This document shows positions 1-8,243 of a stretch of DNA of 64,000 nucleotides, in pieces. The stretch comes from Lachnospiraceae bacterium GAM79 (GTDB lineage Bacteria > Bacillota > Clostridia > Lachnospirales > Lachnospiraceae). The first letter of the stretch is position 1, and the number at the start of each line of letters is the position of its first letter. The notes beneath the pieces were generated by a model. The model was not told the DNA's origin. It did no database searches and saw nothing but the letters and a program-made list of their open reading frames with translations. Location of the stretch: NCBI GenBank assembly GCA_020735665.1, contig CP085928.1:1404501-1468500 (forward strand), given 5' to 3'. The position numbers and the translations under genes were made by a program.

Positions 1-799
1 ATATACCTGCCATATTGTCTACCGGCTCAAAAAGGATCGTCTGCATATCTTTTCCGGTTGCATCGTCTGTATATTTCTTAACATCAATAACTTTCATATT
101 GTATTTTGCGACCTCATAATCTGCCTCGTATTCATCTCCAACCTTAAATTCATACGTATCATCTGTAGTTACTGTATAATTTGAGGATCCTGATGCCACC
201 GTTATCAAATTGGACGCGGAATTTGCATATCCATATCCCAGACTGTCGTCAACATAGGTCACTGTTCCGTCTTTTTCAGCAATCAGACAGTAATCCTTCA
301 TCTTCTCATTCTGCTCTTTAATATATGTATCTGCAATTGTCAGGTCTTCTTTCAGGCTTTCAATATCATCTGAATAATCTTCCGATCCATCAATCTGCAT
401 CAATTTCTGATAATGCTCGATCAAAAGCTGTTTTTCTTCCTTTTCTTGTGTATATTCATCAATCGTCTTTTGAATCTCATCTGCCTTAAACTGTACCATG
501 ATATCACCGGCTTTTACACGATCACCTTTTGCCACATTTACTTTTTCAACTTTATAATCATCCTGTTGAACTTTATATGACTTTGTTTCATATTTATCCG
601 GGGAAAGATCTAACTCCAGAACAGGAGCAATGTCACCCGACTGAACTGTAGCTGTATCATATCCTACCTTGGTATATTCATCAATATGGATCGATGGCTT
701 ACTGCTTTCCGTCTTCCTGCTGCTACATCCACTGAGAAGGGCTGCAACCATGCCGGCACATAATATATATGTCATACCCTTTTTTATATGTTTTCGCAT
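1..799 (-). CDS. HlyD/RND-type efflux adaptor lipoprotein (partial, C-terminus outside window)
   Basis: The protein is probably the extracytoplasmic adaptor of a macrolide-exporter-like ABC or RND efflux complex, tethered to the outer membrane face. The start is the ATG at 799, preceded by GGAGGAAAC. A hydrophobic N-terminus ends in a lipobox (L22-S-G-C25), so Cys25 is the likely lipidated residue. A Ser/Lys linker and a biotinyl/lipoyl-like hairpin half follow (YKVEKVNVAKGDRVKAGD), then an acidic, Gln-rich helical hairpin (around residues 105-160). The second lipoyl half and a beta-barrel-like stretch run off the window edge. About 266 codons are visible. The partner ATPase and permease would lie to the left of base 1. 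The family call rests on the lipoyl/hairpin pattern; the substrate is unknown. Confidence 0.75.
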   Translation of the reverse strand, partial: MRKHIKKGMTYILCAGMVAALLSGCSSRKTESSKPSIHIDEYTKVGYDTATVQSGDIAPVLELDLSPDKYETKSYKVQQDDYKVEKVNVAKGDRVKAGDIMVQFKADEIQKTIDEYTQEKEEKQLLIEHYQKLMQIDGSEDYSDDIESLKEDLTIADTYIKEQNEKMKDYCLIAEKDGTVTYVDDSLGYGYANSASNLITVASGSSNYTVTTDDTYEFKVGDEYEADYEVAKYNMKVIDVKKYTDDATGKDMQTILFEPVDNMAGI

Positions 800-866
800 T
801 GTTTCCTCCTTATTACACATCATTATTATGTATCTGTTTATTTTAATTTAAGAAAAAACCATTGTA

Positions 867-895
867 ATTTTACTCTGTCTTCCTGCTTTATTCAA
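867..895 (-). promoter_or_regulatory. Predicted sigma-A promoter for the adaptor gene
   Basis: On the minus strand TTGAAT and TAAAAT are separated by 17 bases, about 70 bases upstream of the start codon. This is a pattern match only. The rest of the gap (896-1134) is AT-rich, and I see nothing else in it. Confidence 0.45.
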
Positions 896-1134
896 GCAAT
901 GTATCAGCATATTAAACAATCTTAAGGTTTTCTAGATAATATTGTCATTACTTAATATTACAGTCTTCTGCTTTGGTATTATAAAAAAGAAATGTATCAT
1001 ATTTGCATCTTATAATTTTCTTTTTGCACATGTTTATCGAAAGTAGTATAGCATATAAATATGTCCATTTTGTGGCGAAAAATTCTGTCATACTGCGTGT
1101 GTTTTATTTTTTTTTAAAAAAGTGAAAAAACTTG

Positions 1135-1163
1135 TTGACATTTATATAGCACAGTGGTATTAT
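1135..1163 (+). promoter_or_regulatory. Sigma-A promoter of tRNA-Leu
   Basis: A perfect -35 (TTGACA) and a near-perfect -10 (TATTAT) are separated by 17 bases, and the -10 ends 40 bases before the tRNA. This is a strong stable-RNA promoter. Confidence 0.85.
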
Positions 1164-1202
1164 CTTACTTGCGTCGGCGGTAAGCCGTACGGAATAAGAC
1201 AT

Positions 1203-1286
1203 GCGGGAGTGCTGGAATTGGCAGACAGGCTAGACTAAGGATCTAGTGCTGGAAACGGCGTGTGGGTTCAAGTCCCATCTCCCGCA
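1203..1286 (+). tRNA. tRNA-Leu (anticodon AAG)
   Basis: This is a class II tRNA of 84 nt. The acceptor arms GCGGGAG and CTCCCGC pair perfectly. The anticodon stem CTAGA/TCTAG encloses the loop CTAAGGA, so the anticodon is AAG, reading CUN leucine codons if A34 is deaminated to inosine. A long variable arm and a normal TTCAAGT loop follow. CCA is not encoded. An A34 leucine tRNA is uncommon among bacteria but known in some Firmicutes. Confidence 0.93.
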
Positions 1287-1299
1287 TCTTTATTTTTTT

Positions 1300-1327
1300 A
1301 GAAAACCTTTGAGGTTTTCTTTTTTTA
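1300..1327 (+). terminator. Rho-independent terminator of tRNA-Leu
   Basis: AGAAAACC and GGTTTTCT form an 8-bp stem with a 5-base loop, followed by a T tract, 13 bases after the tRNA. Confidence 0.88.
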
Positions 1328-1339
1328 TGTCCACAAAAG

Positions 1340-1559
1340 CCTGATGCCGGAAGTTTTGCTTCTAATGTCAAGATTTTGTCTGTAGATATATCTTTATGTA
1401 GCAGACCTTTTCTTACATCGGTCCTTAACGATCCACCATCAGGGGGGAGTTTAGTACCGTTATGTAAGAAACAGAGCGAAAGCGTTCCTGCGGAATAAAG
1501 GATATATCTACAGACAAAATCCCTGACGCGGATACAGCTTCCGACATCAGGGATTTTTT
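1340..1559 (+). repeat. Family A structured element, copy A1 (diverged), with nested terminator
   Basis: An inner 21-bp perfect inverted repeat (1372-1392 and 1501-1521) encloses a core whose features match the other family A copies. These are an ATGTAGCA start, the GGTCCTTAA / TTTAGTACC internal helix, a P2 helix (TTCTTACAT / ATGTAAGAA) and the mini-hairpin GC-GAAA-GC at 1476-1483. An outer repeat (1340-1353 and 1538-1551, 13 of 14 paired) extends the palindrome. The right side also forms a terminator-like hairpin, CCCTGA...TCAGGG plus T6 (1521-1559). It fills the space between the convergent tRNA and the 101-residue gene. The core reads on the plus strand. Confidence 0.75.
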
Positions 1560-1564
1560 CCATC

Positions 1565-1870
1565 TCAAATTTTTATCATATTGGTAAGTTTCTTTTCTAC
1601 GTCTTCTAACAGATGTGCCTTAAATGCACTGTAGTACTCATGTGTAAACTGTGTATAAAGGAATTTGTTCCACAGGTTACTGCAATATGTACTGTCAAAA
1701 TCGTAGTAAGAGTCTGTGTACATCATTCCGTTGCTGTATCTGGTCACATCCAGATATGGCTCTTTTCCTGCATAATTCAATCTCATTACCAGATTCTTCT
1801 GTTCGCTGCAGCATGCGAATGTCTCTAAAAACATCTTCATCTGCTCTCTTGTTACTCGTTCTACAAACAT
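1565..1870 (-). CDS. Hypothetical protein, 101 residues
   Basis: I do not recognise this family. The start at 1870 has a good ribosome site (GGAGGG, 9 bases upstream). The protein is small and soluble-looking, rich in Tyr, Phe and Cys, with no signal peptide or membrane segment and a mixed-charge C-terminal helix (residues 82-101). It is probably monocistronic: a family A element lies directly downstream, and the rplT terminator is on its other side. The codon pattern and ribosome site make it credible as a gene. Confidence 0.6.
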   Translation of the reverse strand: MFVERVTREQMKMFLETFACCSEQKNLVMRLNYAGKEPYLDVTRYSNGMMYTDSYYDFDSTYCSNLWNKFLYTQFTHEYYSAFKAHLLEDVEKKLTNMIKI

Positions 1871-2027
1871 AATATGTCACCCTCCATGTCCCATAAATTA
1901 GCTCAATATATAGTTCTATTATAGTATGAACAGGACAACTATGTAAAGGCAATTATGTCGATGTCCGCCTATTATTTATGATCTTTAAAATAACGGATCA
2001 CTTGTCAGGGCAAACTTTCCGATAACG

Positions 2028-2080
2028 CAAAAACAGACCATAACCATCTTCTTCCGAAAATCATCATGATCTGTTTTTAT
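2028..2080 (-). terminator. Terminator of infC-rpmI-rplT
   Basis: On the minus strand AAAACAGA-T-CAT and ATG-G-TCTGTTTT form a long imperfect hairpin just after the rplT stop, ending in a T run. Confidence 0.7.
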
Positions 2081-2094
2081 CTGCTTATATTAAA

Positions 2095-2451
2095 TTAAGC
2101 AAGCTTTTCCTTTGCAACAGCAACAAGCTTCGCAAATCCTTCAGGATCACTGATAGCCATCTCTGAAAGCATCTTTCTGTTGATGTCTACACCTGCAAGC
2201 TTTAAGCCGTGCATTAATTTGCTGTATGAAATATCATTCATTCTTGCAGCAGCATTGATACGAGCGATCCATAACTGTCTGAATTCTCTCTTTCTCTGCT
2301 TTCTGCCAGCATATGAACTTGTTAAAGCTCTCATAACTGACTGCTTTGCTACTCTATACTGCTTTGATCTGGCTCCTCTGTAACCTTTAGCCAGCTTAAG
2401 TGTTCTGTTATGTTTTTTCTTAGCGCCAACGCCGCCTTTTACTCTTGCCAT
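2095..2451 (-). CDS. rplT: 50S ribosomal protein L20
   Basis: L20 binds 23S rRNA early in large-subunit assembly and, in Firmicutes, represses its own operon through the leader. The 118-residue length is the family norm. The basic N-terminus ([19 protein letters not shown]) and the C-terminal segment ([17 protein letters not shown]) are diagnostic. It is the last gene of infC-rpmI-rplT, 21 bases after rpmI, followed by a terminator. Confidence 0.98.
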   Translation of the reverse strand: MARVKGGVGAKKKHNRTLKLAKGYRGARSKQYRVAKQSVMRALTSSYAGRKQRKREFRQLWIARINAAARMNDISYSKLMHGLKLAGVDINRKMLSEMAISDPEGFAKLVAVAKEKLA

Positions 2452-2472
2452 TCTCTAGTTCCTCCTGATTTA

Positions 2473-2670
2473 TTAGATATAAGGTAAAATCTTCTTCATT
2501 ACCTTTTCATTTGTTGAATCTGTCATTGTTAATTTTCTAAGATTTCTCTTTCTCTTAGTTGTCTTCTTTGTTAAGATATGGCTCTTGTAAGCCTTGCTTC
2601 TCTTAAGACCGCCGTTAGCTGTTTTCTTGAAACGCTTAGCTGCTGCTCTTTTTGTCTTTAATTTAGCCAT
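2473..2670 (-). CDS. rpmI: 50S ribosomal protein L35
   Basis: This is a 65-residue, highly basic large-subunit protein. The start [20 protein letters not shown] and the Arg/Lys-rich middle ([14 protein letters not shown]) are characteristic. It lies between infC and rplT in the universal order. A good ribosome site (AAGGAGG) precedes the start at 2670. Confidence 0.98.
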   Translation of the reverse strand: MAKLKTKRAAAKRFKKTANGGLKRSKAYKSHILTKKTTKRKRNLRKLTMTDSTNEKVMKKILPYI

Positions 2671-2707
2671 GTGTGTATTTCCTCCTTAATATATGTCATA
2701 TTGTAAA

Positions 2708-3214
2708 TTAACGTTTTTCAGTTAAAAACATTATCATACTTCTTCCTTCAAACTTGGCAGGCTTATCGATGACCGCGATGTCTGAAAGCTTCTCGGCAAA
2801 TTCATCAAGAATGCCCTTTGTCTGTTCTACATGGGCAAGCTCTCTACCTCTGAAACGAAGTGTAACCTTTACTTTATCGCCATGTGTCAGGAACTTTCTT
2901 GCCTGATTTACTTTTGTATTCAAGTCGTTAGTATCAATGTTTGGAGATAAACGAACTTCCTTGATCTCCATTGTCTTCTGTTTCTTTCTGGCTTCTTTCT
3001 CCTTACGAGCAAGCTCATAACGGTACTTACCATAATCAATAATCTTGCATACAGGTGGTTTTGCCTGTGGAGCGATCTTAACCAGATCAAGCTCTGCTTC
3101 CTTTGCAAGCTTCAGTGCATCTCTGGAGGACATAATTCCGATCACCTGACCATCCTCGCCGATCACGCGCACTTCTCTGTCTCTAATCTGTTCGTTAATC
3201 ATTAATTCGCTAAT
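2708..3214 (-). CDS. infC: Translation initiation factor IF-3 (AUU start codon)
   Basis: IF-3 binds the 30S subunit, checks start-codon pairing and blocks 50S joining. The N-domain (INEQIRDREVRVIGEDG), the Lys-rich linker helix (around 75-95) and the C-domain (FRGRELAHVEQTKGIL) are intact. I place the start at ATT 3214, not at the internal ATG 3202. The ribosome site GGAGG is 9 bases before the ATT but 21 bases before the ATG, and the ATT frame (I-S-E-L-M-I-N-E) continues without a break. AUU or AUC starts in infC are a known autoregulatory device, because IF-3 rejects them. The 168-residue length fits the family. Confidence 0.93.
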   Translation of the reverse strand: MSELMINEQIRDREVRVIGEDGQVIGIMSSRDALKLAKEAELDLVKIAPQAKPPVCKIIDYGKYRYELARKEKEARKKQKTMEIKEVRLSPNIDTNDLNTKVNQARKFLTHGDKVKVTLRFRGRELAHVEQTKGILDEFAEKLSDIAVIDKPAKFEGRSMIMFLTEKR

Positions 3215-3233
3215 GACTTTTTACCTCCATTGC

Positions 3234-3383
3234 ATAAAAAATAGTGGACAGCGCAAACCATCCACTATTATATATAAGTACATATTATAATCTACTTAGA
3301 TATGAACCCGAGTCACTGTTCTTCGTGCTAAGGTGAGAGTGGATACTCTGCTTTCTTGTCTGTCTCTGCTAAACAGCTTCTAC
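3234..3383 (-). ncRNA. L20-type autoregulatory leader of infC-rpmI-rplT
   Basis: About 150 nt of transcribed leader separate the promoter (3384-3412) from infC. It ends in a rho-independent terminator: a stem AGTGGA/TCCACT with flanking pairs (3242-3271) followed by T6, lying 25 bases before the infC ribosome site. Firmicute infC operons are known to be attenuated by L20 binding to such a leader. The class assignment rests on position and the terminator; I have not matched the consensus base by base. Confidence 0.65.
3242..3271 (-). terminator. Attenuator hairpin upstream of infC
   Basis: On the minus strand ATAGTGGA and TCCACTAT pair, with T6 immediately after. Because it lies inside the leader it should act as a regulated, premature terminator. 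Confidence 0.78.
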
Positions 3384-3412
3384 AGGTTAGCATATATATG
3401 TGCAAATGTCAA
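3384..3412 (-). promoter_or_regulatory. Sigma-A promoter of infC-rpmI-rplT
   Basis: On the minus strand there is a perfect -35 (TTGACA), a 17-base spacer and an extended -10 (TGC-TAACCT). Confidence 0.8.
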
Positions 3413-3440
3413 GAATTTTTTTACTGTATCCAGCAACTTT

Positions 3441-5570
3441 TTAATGCTCGCTCTCTTCCGCTTCGATCGGGATAAATACCCGGTCATGGGAGATTGCGGC
3501 ATCTGCATCCTCCGGCTTTGCAGAACGCTTACGGGCTTCTTCTGCGAAATACATCTGGGAATCCAGCTTTACCTTGCCGCGAAGATCCTGCTTCTCGTAA
3601 CTGCCATCCGGCTGCATGATGTGAGCCTTTAAAGTATCGGCAAGCTGGATCTTTAAGATGTCCTTGATCCGTTTCTTCAGATCAGGATCTTCTACCGGGA
3701 AGGTGATCTCGACACGCTTGTCAAGGTTTCTCGGCATCCAGTCCGCACTACCCATATAGATATCTTCAAATCCATCATTATAGAAATAGAAGATTCTGGA
3801 ATGTTCCAGGAAATTACCAACGATCGAACGAACCGATATGTTCTCGCTGAGTCCCGGCACACCTGCTTTGATACAGCAGATACCGCGGACGATCAGATCG
3901 ATCTTAACACCGGCAGCCGATGCATCATATAAGGCTTCCATCACCTTCGGATCACAAAGAGAATTCATCTTAGCAATGATCCGTGCCTTCTTACCCTGTC
4001 TGGCATTTTCCGCTTCACGGTTAATAAGCATCAGAAATTTATCCTTTAACCAGATAGGTGCAACTGCCAGTTTGTTCCATTTTCTTGGCTCTGAATATCC
4101 GGACAGCATATTAAATACTGCCGTTGCATCTTCGCCGATCGGGTCTGAACAGGTCAGGAGTCCCATATCTGTATATAACTTTGCTGTCTGATCGTTATAA
4201 TTACCGGTACCAAGATGTACATAACGCTTGATACCATCTTCTTCTCTTCTGACAACCAGTGCGATCTTGGAATGAGTCTTAAGTCCGACCAGGCCATAGA
4301 TAACATGGCAACCGGCTTTCTCAAGCTTTTTCGCCCATGCAATATTGTTTTCCTCATCGAATCTTGCCTTTAACTCAACCAGAACAGTTACCTGCTTGCC
4401 ATTCTCCGCAGCCTGCTCTAACGCTGCTATGATCGGTGAATTGCCGCTGACACGATATAAGGTCTGCTTGATCGCAAGTACATTTGGATCGACTGCTGCC
4501 TGACGGATAAATTCAATAACCGGCGTGAACTCATAATATGGATGGAACAACAGACGGTCATGCTTCTTGATCTTATCAAATATATTGCTGTAGTCACCAT
4601 TTGAAAATGCCGGCTGTGGAACATATTTCTCATATTTCAGATGATCAAAGCCCGGCAGGCCATTTACTTTCATAAGGAAGGTAAGGTCAAGCGGTCCGTT
4701 TATCTTATATACAACACGATCAACCACATCCAGATGCTTCTTTAATTCTTTTAACAGCTTCTTATCCATCGTATCTTCTACTTCCAGACGGATAACCTCA
4801 CCCCACTGGCGCTGCTTTAACTGCTTCTCGATCTCCTTTAACAGATCGGCTGTCTCTTCCTCATCAATTGAGAAATCCGCATTACGCATAATACGATATG
4901 GATGTGCACATACGATATCATAGCTTAAGAACAGCTTATCCAGATTCTTCTCGATCACTTCTTCAAGCAAGATGATCTCTGTCATGCCCTGTCGCTCAGA
5001 TGGCAGAATGATCACTCTTGGAAGTACAGATGGAACCTGAACGGTCGCAATATCTGTAACGTCTTTCTTCTTATCATAGATCAGCGCACCGATATTTAAA
5101 GATTTATTTCTTACAAGAGGAAACGGTCTGGAAGAATCCACTGCCATCGGTGTTAATACCGGATAGATATCCCGCTCGAATAATTTATCTACATATCTGG
5201 ACTGTTCCGGTGTCAGATCTTCATAATGTCTGATGATCTTCAGTCCATTTGCCTCTAATAACGGAACCAGAGAACGATTATAGGTCTGATACTGATTCTT
5301 CATGAATTCCTTCGTTGCAGGAATCAGCTCATCAAGCTGTTCTTCCGGTGTCATTCCGGCGATATCCTTCTTCGTATATCCCGCATTCTTCATATCCTTT
5401 AAGGATGCGATACGCACCATAAAAAACTCATCCAGATTGGATGCTGTGATGCTTAGGAACTTGATCCGTTCAAATATCGGAATATTCTTATCCTTCGCTT
5501 CACTCAGGCATCTTTTATCAAATTCCAACCAGGACAGTTCCCTGTTGTAAAATAAATTCTTATCGCTCAT
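3441..5570 (-). CDS. ppk: Polyphosphate kinase 1
   Basis: PPK1 reversibly transfers the ATP gamma-phosphate to inorganic polyphosphate. The 709-residue length matches the family (E. coli 688). It starts with the N-terminal helical domain (LFYNRELSWLEFDKR). The phospholipase-D-like core contains the catalytic-His motif YVHLGTGNYN (around residue 455) and a second conserved block, GSADWMPRNLDKRVE (around 615), where family members bind ATP. Its ATG directly follows the ppx stop (TAA-ATG), and its ribosome site lies inside the last codons of ppx, so translation is coupled. The infC promoter begins 28 bases after its stop, with no obvious terminator between. Confidence 0.97.
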   Translation of the reverse strand: MSDKNLFYNRELSWLEFDKRCLSEAKDKNIPIFERIKFLSITASNLDEFFMVRIASLKDMKNAGYTKKDIAGMTPEEQLDELIPATKEFMKNQYQTYNRSLVPLLEANGLKIIRHYEDLTPEQSRYVDKLFERDIYPVLTPMAVDSSRPFPLVRNKSLNIGALIYDKKKDVTDIATVQVPSVLPRVIILPSERQGMTEIILLEEVIEKNLDKLFLSYDIVCAHPYRIMRNADFSIDEEETADLLKEIEKQLKQRQWGEVIRLEVEDTMDKKLLKELKKHLDVVDRVVYKINGPLDLTFLMKVNGLPGFDHLKYEKYVPQPAFSNGDYSNIFDKIKKHDRLLFHPYYEFTPVIEFIRQAAVDPNVLAIKQTLYRVSGNSPIIAALEQAAENGKQVTVLVELKARFDEENNIAWAKKLEKAGCHVIYGLVGLKTHSKIALVVRREEDGIKRYVHLGTGNYNDQTAKLYTDMGLLTCSDPIGEDATAVFNMLSGYSEPRKWNKLAVAPIWLKDKFLMLINREAENARQGKKARIIAKMNSLCDPKVMEALYDASAAGVKIDLIVRGICCIKAGVPGLSENISVRSIVGNFLEHSRIFYFYNDGFEDIYMGSADWMPRNLDKRVEITFPVEDPDLKKRIKDILKIQLADTLKAHIMQPDGSYEKQDLRGKVKLDSQMYFAEEARKRSAKPEDADAAISHDRVFIPIEAEESEH

Positions 5571-7118
5571 TTATATGCCCCTCCTTTGTTTCAATACTAC
5601 TTTTACACCATAGACCTTTTCAAATAAGATATTATTCGTTTTAAACATACCTGCTTCAAGTGTAATATCCTCCAGCGTATCTGTATAGATCACCAGTGTA
5701 TTATCATGTAATGAAATCCTGAGATTCGTAATCTTCTGTTTATAGCTCTTATCAAGCACATCTGCCAGTCGAAGGATAGCGGTAAGCTTAGCCACCTTCA
5801 TATAATCTGCCGATCCGATCCGCCCGGATGCCCTTAATTCCGACGGAAGGTAAAATCCATTATAATAAACCGCATTTGCGATCTCCTCTCTCTCTTTATG
5901 AGAAAGTCCAAGGATTTCCGTCGCCATCACGATATGATAAGAGATCAGGGATACATCCTTCATATTTACAAATTTACCACAGTTATGCAGGATCGCCGCG
6001 ATCTGTAACTGCAACCGTTCCCGTTTACCAAGTCCGTGTAATTTTCGTATGCTGTCAAATATTGCAAGTGCATTATCCGATACATTCTGGACATGCGCAC
6101 GATTTACTTTATATTTCTTTGCAATCGTATTCACAGATGCAAGAATATCCTGATCAAAATTCTTGTCCATCAGGAAGGTTCCCTGCTTATCCATATAGTC
6201 GGCAATAATACCATCACAGAAGATCACGTTCGGAGTCAGGATCTCCTCTGCCCTGGAATTATCCAGAAATGACTGATAAATAATCGCCATCGGAAGCATC
6301 AGGGTGGCACGCTCATATGGAATACCATATCGTTCCGCCAGATCTTCCGGTTTTATGTCAACTACCCGTTTATAGAGAATGCGGAATTGTTCTCTCGATA
6401 TACTGTTCGCAATCGAAAGCTCCGGACCAACTTTTTTCAGGTTGTTGATACCATCACCGATTGCAATAATACTCTTAATATCTTTATCATTTAAAAACAG
6501 ATTTCTGAATTCTATGATCGCATTTGATGCGTACTCTTCCATCAGTGTTTCAAGATCTACCGTATCGGAACCGAACCGGGTCAGATAATCACGGATTCGG
6601 ACTGCACCGATCGGAAGATTCTGTGTCTGTACCAGATTTCTTCTGTCAAAGATCGAAATCTGTAAGCTTCCGGCTCCGATATCAAGCAATGCGTTATTCT
6701 TATGAGTTGCCACATCCACATCCATCCCGGTTGCCACGAATGCTTTATAATTCATAAAACGTTGTTCTGAATTACTGAGTATCTGCACATCAAAATCCGT
6801 ACACATCTTAATTCTCTCAATGATCATAGAAGCATTCTCCGCTTCTCTGACCGCACTGGATGCATATGCCCTGTAATCAGATACATCGTATTCCTTCATC
6901 TTTCTCCGGAATTTAATCAACGTGTCACACAGCTTATTCAAATTATTTTCTTCGATATATCCTTTGTTATAGGTATCACTTCCAAGCTCAATGATCGTTT
7001 TTACGGTATCAAGCTCCCTCGCACCCTTTCTTGGTGTGATCTCGCAGATCTTCATTGATATCTCATTAGAACCTACATTGATCGCGGCAAATGTCTTTCC
7101 TGCCATACTTTCATACAC
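5571..7118 (-). CDS. ppx: Exopolyphosphatase / Ppx-GppA family phosphatase with C-terminal HD-like domain
   Basis: This family hydrolyses terminal phosphates of polyphosphate, or pppGpp. Residues 8-300 form the actin-like ASKHA fold: the phosphate-1 motif AAINVGSNEISMKI, and ALLDIGAGSLQISIFD where most members have GGGS. Residues 310-515 form an HD-type helical domain. The usual HD pair is changed to HN here (ILHNCGKFVN, around residue 385), so its metal chemistry may be altered or lost. It is paired with ppk, so synthesis and breakdown of polyphosphate are co-transcribed. The preceding pheA stop is 20 bases away. Confidence 0.92.
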   Translation of the reverse strand: MYESMAGKTFAAINVGSNEISMKICEITPRKGARELDTVKTIIELGSDTYNKGYIEENNLNKLCDTLIKFRRKMKEYDVSDYRAYASSAVREAENASMIIERIKMCTDFDVQILSNSEQRFMNYKAFVATGMDVDVATHKNNALLDIGAGSLQISIFDRRNLVQTQNLPIGAVRIRDYLTRFGSDTVDLETLMEEYASNAIIEFRNLFLNDKDIKSIIAIGDGINNLKKVGPELSIANSISREQFRILYKRVVDIKPEDLAERYGIPYERATLMLPMAIIYQSFLDNSRAEEILTPNVIFCDGIIADYMDKQGTFLMDKNFDQDILASVNTIAKKYKVNRAHVQNVSDNALAIFDSIRKLHGLGKRERLQLQIAAILHNCGKFVNMKDVSLISYHIVMATEILGLSHKEREEIANAVYYNGFYLPSELRASGRIGSADYMKVAKLTAILRLADVLDKSYKQKITNLRISLHDNTLVIYTDTLEDITLEAGMFKTNNILFEKVYGVKVVLKQRRGI

Positions 7119-7138
7119 CTCACTTCTTTTTTACACCC

Positions 7139-8233
7139 CTAATATGTACCGATCAGACGAAAATCCATCGCATCTTCACAGATTCCCTGTAATGCATGTC
7201 TTGTTCTTGAATCTAATAGACTGCCTTCCATTGTAACAAAAAAGGCATATTCCCATTTTCTACCGGTAAGCGGTCTTGATTCGATGCTTGTCATATTAAT
7301 TCCGTTCAGATTTATATGGCTCAATATATTGTAAAGTGTACCACTTTCATCCGGCAAGGAAAAGCGGATACTTATATTTTCAGCCTTTTCCACAAAGATT
7401 TTCTGTTTTGACAGGATTATAAAACGTGTCGTATTGTTGTCATTGTTCACAATGTCCTTTGCAAGGATCTGAAGTCCATAAAGCTCTGCTGCAAGCTCAC
7501 TTGCAATCGCTGCCTGTGTCTTATCTCCTTCTTCAATAACCTTGACCGCCGCTACTGCCGTATTTGCAACACTGCACTGCTTCCACGGCTTCCGGCTCAG
7601 ATAATTCGCGCACTGAAGCAAACCCTGTGTGTGTGAATATACGGTTTTGATCCGGGAAAGGTCACTGCCCGGCACACCCATTAATGCATGTGCTACATGA
7701 ACCTCTTCTTCGCCGACGATGGTCACATCATTATTTCCCACCATGTCATAGATTCCATTTACAAATCCGGCTGAAGAATTCTCGATCGGAAGTACACCAT
7801 AGTCTGCCTTGCCGTTCTTCACCATCTCGATCACATCTCCGAAATCCGGCACATTGATATTCTGGATCTCTTTTCCGAAGAACCTGAACATTGCCTGTTG
7901 GCTGTATGCTCCCGGAACCCCCTGATAACAGACAACAGTGTCCTTATCTACTTCTAATTTCTTCACACAGGTAAAATCCTTCATTCCATCACAAACAACC
8001 TGAGAGCTGTCATTCGTCAGTTTCTTATTCTCATTTGCCATACCTGCCAGGATCTTATCTCTTGTCTTTACAAGAGAAGCAATCTGTGCTTCTACTGTCC
8101 GTAAATCTTCCATATTATATTTATCCATTGTTTTATCTGCTCCAAATACAGGACATTCCGCCTGCAGTCTTTCTATAATATTGATATTGTCTTCAAAATT
8201 ATGCAATACCATTAAATGCACATGCTCATTCAT
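7139..8233 (-). CDS. pheA: Prephenate dehydratase with ACT domain (degenerate chorismate-mutase-like N-terminus)
   Basis: It converts prephenate to phenylpyruvate in phenylalanine synthesis. The dehydratase domain begins near residue 100 (YQGVPGAYSQQAMF) and includes PIENSSAG and the catalytic TRF (NNTTRFIIL). The ACT domain (around 285-335) carries the Phe-binding ESRP motif. The first 95 residues hold a short helical piece (MEDLRTVEAQIASLVKTRD) that resembles the first helix of chorismate mutase, but I cannot find its full set of catalytic Arg/Lys/Glu residues. I start at ATG 8233, just after the folK stop; the frame stays open upstream to 8296 inside folK, and a start at 8128 is also possible. 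It belongs to the fol-phe-pp series. Confidence 0.88.
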   Translation of the reverse strand: MNEHVHLMVLHNFEDNINIIERLQAECPVFGADKTMDKYNMEDLRTVEAQIASLVKTRDKILAGMANENKKLTNDSSQVVCDGMKDFTCVKKLEVDKDTVVCYQGVPGAYSQQAMFRFFGKEIQNINVPDFGDVIEMVKNGKADYGVLPIENSSAGFVNGIYDMVGNNDVTIVGEEEVHVAHALMGVPGSDLSRIKTVYSHTQGLLQCANYLSRKPWKQCSVANTAVAAVKVIEEGDKTQAAIASELAAELYGLQILAKDIVNNDNNTTRFIILSKQKIFVEKAENISIRFSLPDESGTLYNILSHINLNGINMTSIESRPLTGRKWEYAFFVTMEGSLLDSRTRHALQGICEDAMDFRLIGTY

Positions 8234-8243
8234 TTTTCCCGGT

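Noticed and set aside
1243-1563. 106-residue minus-strand frame ending in MGLEPTRRFQH
   Set aside because: It is antisense to the tRNA-Leu 3' part and element A1. This ending is a well-known artefact of translating tRNA complements.
5828-6208. 126-residue plus-strand open frame
   Set aside because: It is antisense to ppx, with no initiation signals.
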